64,000 bases of DNA from Flectonema sp. DT1601 (taxonomy: Eukaryota; Euglenozoa; Diplonemea; Diplonemida; Diplonemidae). Where the stretch lies: NCBI GenBank assembly GCA_964019425.1, contig OZ025855.1, positions 124,001-188,000 on the forward strand, read 5' to 3'. The position numbers and the translations under genes are program-made. This document shows, piece after piece, positions 1 to 12,893 of this stretch; position 1 is the stretch's first letter, and each line of letters begins with the position of its first letter. Below the pieces are notes generated by a model. That model was not told where the DNA came from, made no database searches, and saw only the letters and a program-made list of their open reading frames with translations.

Positions 1-361
1 AACCGTAAACAGCAACCAAGTAATATGAGCTGCAGAAGGTAGTACGCAAGTCGAAAGTATAAAGCACAATTCGGTTAACAATAAAGAATAAACTAATTTA
101 AAGAAACTGTCAAGTGCGCAAACACATTTTTTTGCTTCAGCGCAATGGAGCAAAGCAAAATAATGGATCGGAGATGTGACCGTTCACACTGGTTTTGTCT
201 TATATTTTACTGGAAGTCAGGAAAAAAATCAAGCTGCAAGATAATCTCACTGTGGCAGCAGTTACACCGCGTGATTAGTGAGATTTTCGTCAGAGACGTA
301 GAGAGTAAATCGAGAAATATCTTCTTTTTCAAGCAATCTATCTTCAGAAAGTGATGCGACA

Positions 362-396
<35 letters not shown>

Positions 397-1743
397 CAAA
401 CGCACAAGCTGCAGTCAGAACTATAGCGCCATCGCTAATTTACATCTAACAACCAGTCGGATTACAAGTAGACAAACGCTGCAGAAAGCCAGTTACGTTT
501 CTTTTATTTTCTTCTTTTTTTTCTTTGAAAATAATAGCAATACGCGAAATAAATAAATAAATCTTTCATGAGAAACTTTCTTTTTTTTTTTTTTTTTGTT
601 GTTGTTAAAGAATCCTGTTTAGAAGTAATAAGACTGATTCTTGTTGTTAGAATATTTGCAAGAGAGAATTGGTAATTAACCTGTAAAGAGTATTTCAAAT
701 GTTTTTTTTTTTTTTTTGCATTTTGTGTTACCAACAAATAGCAAGTTGGACAATCTCATCTGTGAAGCCGAAAGATAAGGAATTCCATGGCATTGCGTAC
801 ATCGCTGACAGTAAACTAAGGAGCAGATCATACATTGATAACTCCATAGCGATGAGATGAAGGGAGAATCCAAGAAAGAAAAAAGAAGAATAAGAAGAAA
901 AGCAGTTCTCAGATTACTGACGCCTCTCGTCTGAAAGCTAGCATGAAGTAAACCTGTAACCTACTCTATCTCTACACTAAAAAAAAAGGAGGTTTTTGGC
1001 ATAAACAATTGTTGCAACCAAAAAAAGAAAATAATAATAATAATTAATAAAAAGTGCGGTTTTTCCTTTGTAACAAATCAATGCTTCCCTACAATAAGCA
1101 ATTATTTTTTTATTTCCATTTTTTTTTTCTTTCTGTCAGAGTAAAGTAGCTCTTTAACCGCGGTCGCAATTATATCTGCTCAAAGGGAAAAAGGATATCA
1201 TAACAAGAAAACAAATCTTTTGTCAGCCTCAAAAGAGACGACGTGCTAATCACTGGGCAGCATTTTGCCCTGCGGTGAGGTAAAAAATAAAAAGCTTTTG
1301 ATGGGAAAGAATTCTATTTTCGTTCGGTAAATTTAATTTCTTTCGTTTCGTTTTTTTTTTTTTTTGCACTTTGCTTGCTTCTTGCTACCGAGAGCGCTAA
1401 CAAAAAGATTAATCACCAGCTAACAGCAACTATTGCAAAGGAAATAGAGGCCTTCGAAAAAGAAAACTACAGGCCTCTACTTTTACTTCGAAGTGAATGG
1501 GACTGGAGATAGGGTTTTTAAGATTCTTTTGGTAGGGCACACAATACATGTCATACTTAGATTTTGTGAGTCCATAGTCGGAACTTCGCAAATCACTTCG
1601 GAAAGAAATCTGTACCTGGAATAAGTACTTTGATAAACCTTGAGCAAAAAAAGAGGGGAAAAAAACGAGCTAGAAATAACAAAGCTTACCTTCCATCTCT
1701 TTTACAAAGAAGAAGGGAAGCGAGTAGAGAAAATCGAGTATAA

Positions 1744-1774
<31 letters not shown>

Positions 1775-3356
1775 ATGTAAACGGAGGGTATAGGGTATCC
1801 ACTTTAGCGGGGAGATATATAAAAAGCCAAAGGGAGGCATTGTGACTACATCTTTTGTAAGTTATCACTGCTGAAATAAGCTAGAAGATAGTCAGTGACT
1901 ACAATTCAAGCAATATGCAGCAAAAGCGTGTGTGTATGAAGTAGGAGTTAGTGAGGATACTGGTTTTTCATTGATAAAATTAATTCTTGGGAGTTTAACG
2001 CTAGCGTTCTTGGCTTTCTGCGCCAAACGCTGAATAACGTTCTTATCCGAACAAGACAGTACAGGATAGTTTATTGAAGAAATATTCTTCCACTTGAACT
2101 CAGGTATTATTTTAATCAGATCAAGAAGGCCTAAAGGTAAGGCCACTTCACATATTCATGAAAGCTTATCTTTCGTGACATGATCGTGTAATGAGCCAGA
2201 ATGTTATTACAGCACAACAATGTGAGATTTAACAACTCCAACTTTTCACATAAACGGGTAGTGGGAGGAAAACAGGCCACGTTTGTACGCCGACATTTCT
2301 TTCGTGACATAGCTTTCTCACGAATAGACACTTGGGCCCTTTTAAACAAGAAAACAAAAAAACAATAAAAATAAAAAATAAAAATTCAATTCTTTTCCCT
2401 ACAAAGAAATGCACTAGTCGGGTATTTCCTACCCAATCCAGATGTGTGTTCTTGCAGGGAACAAAGACTAACTGACAAGTTAAACAGAAAGGGAGTTTTC
2501 GTATTACTTATTTTTCATTCGAGACAAAGTTATGCTCCGTTATATAAAATGTATTTTTTTTTTTTGAATAATTAAAAAAAAAAAAAAAAAAAAAAAATTA
2601 AAAATTAAAAATTAAAAACAAAGATTTGCTAATAACAAGCCAATCCAACCCCCCCCCAGTCGACTTACCAAGCAAAACAATGAACTTATTATCTGTAATT
2701 AACCTTTCTGAGGTAAAAACAAACTAAAAAAGACGCAGAGATGCCAAGAAAGAGAAAGTCTATTTGCTTAAGAAAACTAATTATAGGGGATATAGGGCAG
2801 AGGAACTTGAATATATATGGTCGGGAAATTAAAAAACACATGAAGTCAAAGTGACAGAGTGTCAAGCATAGAAACTTTTTAATCAAAAGATGTAGATAAA
2901 ATGTAAAGTGGATAGATGGACTAGAACTATATTCTGATTCCGTCTGTGTGAACGACACCAGGCAAAGGAAGGACTGCACAGAGAGTTTTCCTGAGACAGC
3001 GAAGTCTAAGAATATTATTACCATTGGCATGTTTTGCAGTCTTTTTTTTTTCTTCTTTTTTTTTTTTTTTTTTTTCTTCTTCTTCTTCTCCCTTTTACAA
3101 AAACATAGGCAAGAATCAAACACAAGCAAAAAAAAAAAAAAAACTGATAAATAATTAACAACCCTTTCACAAAAAATGACATTAATCTTCAAAGACGAGG
3201 TGACATAATTCGTTGCTACTGCGCGCTGATCAATTACTGATAAGAGAGTCAATTCAAGAAAGCATTCCATCTCTTCAAAAGGTCAAAAGAAGGAAAAAAC
3301 ATAAAAGACTGATCAGACATTTTGCCGATTATAAACAAACGGGTAGCTAAAAGTTA

Positions 3357-3387
<31 letters not shown>

Positions 3388-3523
3388 AAGGATCCTAAAA
3401 ATAAAAGGAATCATCTTGTTCTTCGGAAATATGATTTTAACGTGTGTTTAAATGATTTTTTTTTTTTAACTATGTGCGCACAGCACCAACTGCACGAATA
3501 ACTTGATAACTGAACTAGTGTAA

Positions 3524-3556
<33 letters not shown>

Positions 3557-4591
3557 AGAATTCTGCTAACAGAACATCGAAAGACTCCTCCATAAGAAGA
3601 AGAACAGGTAAAAGGAAGAAATCCTAATCGAAGTGGTGGTGGTAGGAATTATAAGCTTGAGGTAGTAGACGGGATTTGAGACAGGGTAAATAAATTATTT
3701 TTGCCTTTATAAAATCTGGAGGACGAGCAGGGAAATCTATCTTTAACAAAAAGAAGAACCAGTTTGGGGGAACAAACAGATCAAGGCAATTAGAATTCTG
3801 CAACAGCTCCGTATGAGACGTAACAGTGTGTTACGAAACACAAGCATCCTAACTGCAAGATGCGAGAATGGGGTTTTTATATATAAAATTACGAAAGGTG
3901 ACTCGCCCCAAAACACGAAGTAAAAAACATCGGGGAAGAACACCAGAAGGAGAGGTAAAGCTAACTACTTCAACCAGCATGAGGGAACCAAACCGTTGAA
4001 TGCAAGATTTCGGCAGGAATAAAACAAACAACAAATAGCCGATAAGAGCCTGCGAATAAGGATCAAACGAGAATCTTATTTGGGGGTTTTGAAAAAAATA
4101 TAACGGATTAACCGAACAGAATTCTCTTTCGTCAGGAAGTGAAGGAAAACACGGAAAAACAAATTGACCGACGAGAAACTCTAGATCACTAAAAAAATAA
4201 TATAATTCATTGAAGGTGACGAAAAGATTATAAAAAGCAAATCTTCAACATTTCCCTCAGCAGGATTCTACGGGGAATGTAGCACACTGCAAGTGCTGGA
4301 AATATTAGTTTCTCCTGTACTTATGGGTGTGCTCTTATTCTTATACTATATTTTTATTTATTTATTTACGAAGCCTAGGAAGCCAAAAGCCAGGAAAAGC
4401 TCACAGAGTAACAGTTATATCGCTACCAGCAACCGTGAGACTCTCACAGACTATAAGAAATGACTCGTACTTCAGGAATTTAACAAAGCCTGAAAATCAG
4501 TGTGTTTCTAGTACCACGGAAAAGCCATCTTCATTTCCTGGGTAGAGAAGCAACAAAAAACAAAAAAAGAATAACAATAATGAATTCCAAC

Positions 4592-4616
4592 AATAATAAT
4601 AATAATAATAATAATA
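4592..4616. repeat. (AAT)n microsatellite
   Basis: About eight uninterrupted AAT units lie 42 bases before the A33 run at 4659-4691. It is a simple trinucleotide repeat in gene-free DNA. Confidence 0.9.
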
Positions 4617-4656
4617 AATTGAACTAATAAACAGGAATAAAAATACAAACTTGAGA

Positions 4657-4693
<37 letters not shown>

Positions 4694-4977
4694 ATGTATA
4701 GCACACAAGTCTCTGAAGACCGGAGAGCGGGCTGCGACTTTCGTCAAAAAACCTTCTGTCTTTTCAAGTGGAAAGCGTCATTCGTTAGAAGGATCATTAC
4801 GTATAAAAGACGGGGAGGAGATGAAATGAATTTTGTAATTTAACTTGTGTTTTGCTTGTAAAACGTCTTTCATTTCTCCGTTCAAAGAACTATGAGAGCC
4901 TACTAATAGGAGGACGTGTTTCTTTTTTTTGTATTATTCTGCCATCCTCCGTGAAATAAAAGTGACCAAGAATGAGA

Positions 4978-4978
<1 letters not shown>

Positions 4979-5020
<42 letters not shown>
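4979..5020. repeat. A34 run abutting G8
   Basis: Thirty-four A residues run directly into eight G residues with no spacer. It is one of the longest homopolymers in the window and the clearest case of an A run capped by a G run. The exact length is the kind of feature sequencing can misjudge. Confidence 0.85.
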
Positions 5021-6667
5021 AAACCGGGAGTAGGTCAAGAACCAGATACATATAGCACACTGTTATTTTAATCACATGCACCTTATCCTAAGAAATAATC
5101 TGATTAGGGGCATCTAAGCAATGATGCACAACCATCAACAAATCTTATTCAGGAATTACCGAGGAGTGTTATCGCGCGGTTTAAGGATGCACAGTTCGTT
5201 AACAGTTAGATATACATACCCTTTTTTTTTTTCTTTTCTTCTTTTCCGCCCTCCCCCTCCCAGGCACTAGTATCGAGATAGAAAAAAAAGTAAACTTTTT
5301 ATTCCATCAAAAAAAAATTTAAAGGAAAAAAGTAAGTAGGAGAGTGAGTGAATGAAAACAATTTACCCCCCGAACATTTTTCCCTGTTCTACAGCTCATG
5401 CTGATTTTCCTTTCAGGTCCAAGTTAAAAAACCTATAAAAAAAATATTCAAAAAAAAAAAAGAATAAAAAAAAAAATAATAAAAATTAGATACAAAAGTT
5501 TTACAACAAAAAAAAACTCATTTCCAATAAAGATGTACTACTGACTCGTGCTTTTTGCCAGTCAAAACTACAAGAGAATCAGATATATATTGTAGGAAAG
5601 GCGTTTTCCGTGTGGTACTCAAAACACTCGCTTTAAGCAAAGATATCGGGCACTATTTACTCAGGTTGAACAACAAGCCAATGAATTGAAAGGGCCCAAG
5701 TGTTAAGACAAGACATAAAACCCTAATTTTCAATTATAATTAAAAAAAAACAAAAAAAAAAAAAAGAAAATTCAATATCAAAGAAAAAAAAATTTGCTAT
5801 TATCAGACTACCACATCCGTAGTATCTGAAACAAAAAAAAAAATATTGCTTTTGGAGTTAAGCGACTCGGTGTTACATTTCAAAATCCGAGGCTGATGCA
5901 TCAGCAAGTCCTTGTAATGAAACGAATTATAAGTGACTGTCGATTTACCAAATCCTTGTTTGTTTACCAGCCTTCATGAAATGAATGCCAGCCCCTGAGC
6001 GCAAGTAAAAAACTTCTATTCCGCAATTATTATTATCATCATTTAATTTTTTTTTTTTAATTATTATTATTTATTTTTTTTTTGTTACTTATTTGCGCTG
6101 ATAAAGATAAATTTAGCAATTTCTTGAAAAAAAAAAAAAAAAGAAAAGAAAAAGAAATGAAGAAAAGAAAAAAAAAAAAAAGATAACAATTTGTCAAGAC
6201 GTACACCACAGGAACTGCCTGTTACACTATCAATTCACACACGTGATAAAATAACAATCAAACTCGTAGGAAGTAAAAGAGCAGCATTGTAGAAATATTT
6301 CCGACAACAGAACGTAAGTTAGTTTTTTTCTTCCATCAAAAATACATTTCCCTCTCCACTAAATCTAAATTTATCACTTGCTGTTGCTTGAAAAGTTGGT
6401 TAGTATATGAGATTATTAAAAAAAAAAAAAAAAAAAACATTAAAATAAAATTGTTCTGCCGTTCCGTATCAACACTAGAAGTAGAAAAAACGTTTTCAGG
6501 CCAACAATCTTATACTAATTGACCCTTTTTTTTTTTTTTTTTTTTGGCCTTTATTAGGTAGTTTTAGGGACTTTATTCTAAACTTCTTGTAAATTAGTTT
6601 CAGCTAGTTAGTATAAAATGGTTATCATTCAATTAAAATTTCAACTAATTTAGTCAGCTAACGGGTC

Positions 6668-6699
<32 letters not shown>

Positions 6700-9600
6700 A
6701 GTTGCTTGCAAACGGAAGGCGGCTATTTTTATTTTTTTTTAATGAATAAACAACAACGTTAACACTTTGCAAAAAAAAAAAAAAAAAAAAAAGTTATGAC
6801 TCATCAACCCGCAAAGAGGTTTGGCCTTAATTATTCATAGAAAAGTGGAGGTGTTTATGAAACGCGCCTTGCAAAAGCAACATCAACATGTGATTCTTAT
6901 TAAAAACTAAAAAGCACATTCACATGTTTATTTTTAAACAACAGCGGAGGAAAGGTATCACAGAAAATAAATGTCTGCGCATGAAAAGAAAATGGCACTT
7001 TAAAGATTATTCGTGGTGTTTGTTTGCATAAGTCTCGTCTCCAAGAGAAGATTCTCCTGTGGACGGCAGAAAACCGCTGTAGAACACGATACACTAATGT
7101 TGGTAGCCAAAGAAAAAAAGAAAAAATATATCAAAAAAAAAAAAAAAAAAAAAAAAGAAAGAAAGAAATATATTATATCTGACAAACAGCAACAACAATA
7201 AGAAAGAAAAAAAAAAACAGAAAAAAAAAAAAGGAAAAACCATCTCAACATTCATCCACAATCGGAAAGACATGTTGAATTCAGTATTTTCAACCAACAA
7301 ACCGCTTCTCATTTCATAATTCGTTCTCTACTTATGACAAGCAGAGATATAAAAAAAAGAAAAATGTGCTAAAGCTGACTAAGCCATGGAAGGGAAGATT
7401 CTTTCTTCAAAATGTAGGGAGTTCTCTTTCCAAACTGATAGGTAAGGGGTGTGTCTTGGAAACAAGAATGTTAATTCCAAAAAAAAAAAAAAAAATGTAA
7501 AAAAAAAAATAAAAACTGAAATCTACCTCACGAACACTTAATTCCCTTTTTTTTTTTTTTTTTCTACTTATGCGATGATCATTCAGTTTCCATTTTTTTT
7601 TTTTTTTTTTTTTTCATTGTTTCTAATAATGTAGGGTGATAAAAAGATGTGTCTACTAGCAGACACGACAACTATTAAAAGTGACAACAATAAAGGTCTG
7701 ATAAAAATCAATGATAGGACAGTTGTGGCCTTGGCATTTGCTTCCAACCGGAAGAAAGAAAAGCAAGATACTCAGCCTCATACACTATGAAAGCCTCTGC
7801 AACGTTCTTTTTGATGAAAAAGAAACGAACTCCTTCACTCCGCTTCACGCAAACAAAAACAAAGGGGAAAAAAAATAGTAAGGGTTCGTATAGCAGCCTA
7901 ATGTTCATTCAGAACGAATACTTACATAGACGAGGTAAATTTCCGAGTAGGAAACGTCAGAGTAGTTTAATCATTTTATGATGAGTTTGCTGCTCGATGC
8001 AAAACAAAACTATGTAACAGGAGTGACATCCTTAAAATCTACGTAAGAAAATGATTGCAAGAACAACTCGTTTTCATCATAAGATTTAATACCAAAAATA
8101 AAACAACACGAGTAGATCGATATAACAGTTTTCGACGGAAGAGTGATATCTGTATAAGAACAGTTATAAACTTAAGTACAAGGAACGCGGTAGATCTAAA
8201 AAAAAAAAATAAAAATAAAAATCAGAAAAGTTAAATCAAAAGAGGTCAGGCGCAATTACAATCGCAGAATCCCAGTGATGAGAATAACATGAGCAACAAC
8301 AAAGACAATAGATTAAAAAACACACACACGCATCACGTATCTCAGTTGAGAGTCTAAAATTTTGTAATTGCCTAACCTCGTCAATAAGTATTAAGTAAAA
8401 GAACTGAAAGAAAAAACCCTACACATGTGGGTGTTGCCAAGTTCGATGAAGCTGCTACTTCATAAGCAAGGAAGACCGACTCAATGCACTGTGGTCAAAG
8501 AGAACTACGAGCATCAATATAAAAGAATAATAGAGCTACGAACAAAATAAAAAAAACTTATTAGAAAAAGAAGAGTAAGAAGAATAAGTAACTTGCGAGT
8601 CAGAACAGAGGTCAGTATGAAAAACAGAGTCAACACTCAAGTGAATATCGATTGTGAGGCTCTGACGACTTGCTCTATGTAAACGACTACAAGGTTCATC
8701 GATGCACTAAACAAACAGTTCGAGACGGCTGATAACGCCAATTTTCGCCAAAGGGGATTGTGACGCTGCAAGTTTACGTGCACTAATAAAAGACTGTAAG
8801 GGAAAAGAAGACAAGTTAAAAAAGAAACCGCGAACACCCACTTTGCAAAAACAAAAATGCCGACCTTGCTAAAAATGAGAAATGGCCGTTTTACATTGCA
8901 CTCTTTCCTTTTCGTTTTTTTTTTTTTTTTTTTTTGATTCGTTTTCTTTTTTCGTTTTGTTACTACTTGAAATTGTGTTTGCGAGAGTGCTCTGAGATAC
9001 CTGTTTGGAACTGAAAAAGTGTGGTTGCATGTTCACAGTCCAAAGCAGGCTCTCAGAAGAGACCTTGACGTGGCACCTCTACCCATGGGAAGCGTTGGTT
9101 CCTCATAGGTAGGATAACTCTCAAGTAGGGAGCAATAATTTTTGTCGATATCAGTTTGTTGTTTGCGCAAAATGTTAGTCTCACACAGCATCGTGCTGAG
9201 ACAATAAGACAACACATGCGGGACGAGCAAACAGAAGAAGGAAAGAGCTGAGATAAGAGAAATTTGTGCTGGATAAAAGTTTAGGTTTTTGCAAAGTGGT
9301 TTTCAGTTGCGGATATTGTCTTTTAAAAGCCACCGGGCTATTTACAGGGAAAAATCGCAAGTGAAGGTAGTAAGCTGCCTCCATACCCGTCGCATTGCTA
9401 ACAGTTCGGAACAGCAAAAAAAAGGAATTTTCCGTATGAAGGTAACTACTGCAGACAACAACTCGCAGTTGTACAGAAATGTTCCTCTTTTTTAGGTCGT
9501 AAACGTATGTCCTACCAGTACTTGAAACACATGAATACAACTTCGACAAGTGTCCGAATAATAAAAATAACAAAGTAAACACCGACTGAAAAAAAGTCGT

Positions 9601-10831
9601 CAACTCTCAAGTCGGAAAGCCGTGGCACTTTTTGACTAATTCGTTCTGCGCCTACAACGTACTCGTCGGTTGGAAATGAATAAAAAATGTTCCGGAAAAA
9701 ATAATTTTTAAAAAAAAAAAAAAGGATGGGGAATATTCATGTTCAATAATCGAAATTATATATCGCAATGGGTGGGCGGAGGTCAATCAGTTTTTTCCTA
9801 ATTCATTCTATTTTTATTTCTCTTGGTTGGCTAGCGCAAGATATGTTTAAAAAAGAACGACGTTTCGCCTGGCAAACAGAGAGGTCGCAGCCTTCTCACA
9901 ACGAAATCGATCTCTTTTGAAAAACATGTGCCACAAGGCATTACAGTTTTCTTTTTTGATACCGAAAACAGAGGCTTTAAAAAAAAAAAAAAAAAGAGTT
10001 ATCGGTTTCTACTACCAAGACTAACAATGGAAGGCAAGGCAAGGCCACAATACACTAAAAAATGAAAGGGCCAGTAATCAAACAATCAAACTAAAAAAAA
10101 AACTCGCTATAATATAAAAAACCAGAAAAAAAAATCTTCTGAGCACCTCAAGCATCACTGAGGCATATGAAAAATAAAGTAATCGAAAGGTGTGTGCGTG
10201 TGAATTATTTGCAGTACAGCTACCGTACTACAAATTGTGAACACCATTTTCTTTTTGTAGAACAATAATGCAGAATAAATAATAAATGTAAAGTGTACTC
10301 CTGTTCCTTTTGGTAGTCAATCCTATCACAGGATGACCCAGAGAGTAATGAGTTCTTATCGCAAAGGAGGACCTGAAGTTATTATTACTAAGGGCTGAAA
10401 GGGGAGATAGAACTGTGGACTATGAGGAAGCAAATTACGATTTATAACAATTGAGAATAGAAATCACAATCCGGAGCTCAGAAACGAAACTGAGTTCAAT
10501 CGATTTTCGAGCGGGATGGTTGCTTAAGGATATCGTACTCTCACTAACACGTTAAGGTTTTTTTTTTTTTTTTTTTTTTTTAATACAAAAAGAAAATAAA
10601 TACTACAAAGCAACCTTGAAATTGAATACTCTATCGATTAGATATAACCAAGAGAATGTGTTTTTCCCCCCCTTTTTTTTTTTTTTTTTTCTTTTTTACA
10701 TCACTACTAAAGGGAAAGACACACAATAACTAATTTCGTGTTCATGTTGCAGAAAAAAAAAGGAAAGGAGAAAAGAAAAGAAGAGAAAAAAAATCGCATA
10801 AAAAAAAAAAAAAAAAAAGAAATTTAAAAAA

Positions 10832-10860
10832 GCGGGAGAGACAAGTATTCTCTTTCCCGC
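10832..10860. other. 10-bp inverted repeat (hairpin)
   Basis: Arms at 10832-10841 and 10851-10860 pair over ten positions with one G-U type mismatch, around a 9-nt loop. The arms are GC-rich (GCGGGAGAGA and its partner) inside a long A-rich stretch. The function is unknown. Confidence 0.6.
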
Positions 10861-11718
10861 ATTAGAGGAGAATCAGAACAAAAAAAAAAAAAAAAAAAAA
10901 AAAAATGCTCATATGAAAAGTACGACTGCTTACTGATTGGATTCTGCTGTTTTAAAAATATTTATCAAAAGCTCACGTGACTCACTGGTGGGAGGATTAT
11001 ATCGTAGTTCAGTTAGTTTTTAATTACTAAGTCGCACATACCGGAAAAAAAAAACAGTTCTTACACTTCTGTTTTAGTAGTTGTCTTTTGTCACAAAATT
11101 TATAACATTCATGTAAGAAGTGTCTACATAATCGGTTGCATAACAATTTACTGACAAGGTTATTATATTACGATGGTGTATTTTTTTTTTTGGATATCAA
11201 ACTTTTTTTTTTTTTTTTTTTTTTTATATAATCTCGCAGCGTTAATAAAAAAAAACCAAAAGAAAAAGGTTAGACAAAAAAATTGTTTTCTTATAACAAT
11301 GACTTCTCAGTCAAAAAAAAAAAAAACTAAAATGCTACAATCTGCTTGTAATTTTGAAGTAACGCTCTCTTGCTCAGTGGTGCCTAATTTTTTTTTCTTC
11401 TTCTTCTTGTAAAAGATAAAAGGTTATTTTATAATAATAATTTCAGAAAAAGAGAGAAACAGTGGGAAGAATGAAAAAAAAAAAAATAACGTTGAAATGG
11501 CGAAACTGCTGACAATTCACAGTTCCCACGGTCGCATGTTCCCTCCCTTTCCCAAATTCCAATGAGCATCTGATATAAATTTTCATTCCCCAACGTCGCA
11601 GAAAAGATGAAAGAAAATGAAAAACTAATAGATAGCTCACAGGAGTTTGTCCATATGAACAATGTCTCTTAAGGCATAAGTTTATATATCTGTTGTAGGG
11701 CTGTGCAAAAACCGTTGA

Positions 11719-11755
11719 TGCCCTCCACAAGGGGGCACGAGGCTGTCATGAGCCT
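11719..11755. other. two adjacent small hairpins
   Basis: The first stem pairs 11719-11725 with 11731-11737 (7 bp, one wobble, 5-nt loop). Two bases later a second stem pairs 11740-11744 with 11751-11755 (5 bp, 6-nt loop). They are GC-rich against an AT-rich background. This could be part of a structured RNA or chance. Confidence 0.5.
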
Positions 11756-12871
11756 ACCAACTGCCTACCGATTTATTATTGCATTCTCCTAGCAGTGAAA
11801 AACTTCATTCAATCAAAGTCAGGGACCAAGCTGGAAATCTCACTTAGTACAAAAAACGAATCTATTGCTGTTCTTTTTTTATTTTATGTTGTATTATGAG
11901 TTTTTTTTTTTTTTTTTTTTTTTGTGCTGAACTCCTAATAAAAGGAGACGACGAAGAAGTTTGCTGAGTACAACATAAATGCAATGCGCTCTTTTATTGT
12001 TGAGAATTGATTAAATCGGGTGACGAAAGCAGCCACACTAATGTCTTTGTAATGAAAGTAACAACAAATATGAAATGTTGTTCAATAGTAATGTAAGTGA
12101 ACAACTACCTTGACAAGCCAGTCGGAGACTTGCGTTATTTTTTTTTCTTACTCCCTTTTCGAAAAAGTTTTAATAAAATAAAAAATGGGGGAAAGAAAAC
12201 AGAAAAGGCTCACTGTTCAGAACAGACTAGGAAAGGGTTCCCTCCTTTTCAACACTACCTGCAGCCAGTACGATGGCAATGAGTTGTACACTGCATCCAG
12301 AAGTAGGGTTGAGTGCAAGGCAGGACTGGGTAATTCTTACTTACACACTTCATGATTTCCACACGTGCGCCTACGGGTTAACATTCACAGGAATAACACG
12401 TCCTGGACTCCCCTGAGCAGTGCAAAAACGAATGCACCCTTGCGCCTTGTTCGTTAAAATGGTGTTGGCAAAACTTTCTTTCTCCAGTTTACACAGTGAC
12501 GATCAATACTAACACTTGGTGCCTGAGATTTCATACTTCTCTCACCTCCACCCAACATTGGGTACAAGGGAATTTAAGACAGCAATGTTTAAAACACCAT
12601 GGGACGCATGAAGAAAGTTCGAAGAAAGAAGATGTGCAAGAGAACTACTCAGCAGTGTTCACTTGTTACTTACAGAACGGGGTAAGAAGTAGATAAGCGA
12701 GAAATCATGAAAGAGCTCAATTCTCCATAATAGACTATTAAATAGAAAGCTCGCAACGAATATAAAAAACAGGGGGAGATAACTTAATACTGCAAGGGAG
12801 AGGGGAAAGAAACACGGCAAGAAGGAGAGTCAATGATTTGAAAAAAATTTACCAATTTTGTTTTCTACGCA

Positions 12872-12893
12872 TCAACGGTAAACTCACCGTTGA
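12872..12893. other. 8-bp perfect hairpin
   Basis: TCAACGGT at 12872-12879 is followed by a 6-nt loop and its exact complement at 12886-12893. A stem of this length is expected a few times by chance in 64 kb, so it has little weight alone. Confidence 0.5.

Larger units (their letters stand above)
1..8000. other. gene-free, homopolymer-rich DNA (left part)
   Basis: No coding region can be supported here. The open frames are short and mostly translate A or T runs into poly-Lys or poly-Phe. The stretch is packed with uninterrupted runs: A33 at 363-395, T27 at 1744-1770, A24 at 2574-2597, T25 at 3363-3387, A31 at 3525-3555, A33 at 4659-4691, A34 at 4979-5012 and A30 at 6669-6698, with many of 12-20 nt between them. 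A short pentamer/heptamer pattern of TTAAAAA follows the A24 run near 2598-2619. No tRNA, rRNA or transposon signature was recognised. Confidence 0.7.

Noticed and set aside
1892-2146. Minus-strand 84-codon frame with a protein-like composition
   Set aside because: Looks better than its neighbours, but has no start context, no domain and no adjoining exon I could join.
2689-3270. Minus-strand open frame of 193 codons
   Set aside because: Its length comes from poly-Phe and poly-Lys translated from long T and A runs.
9181-9603. Minus-strand open frame of 140 codons
   Set aside because: No domain or motif, Ser/Leu/Phe-rich, isolated in the desert. Chance is more likely.
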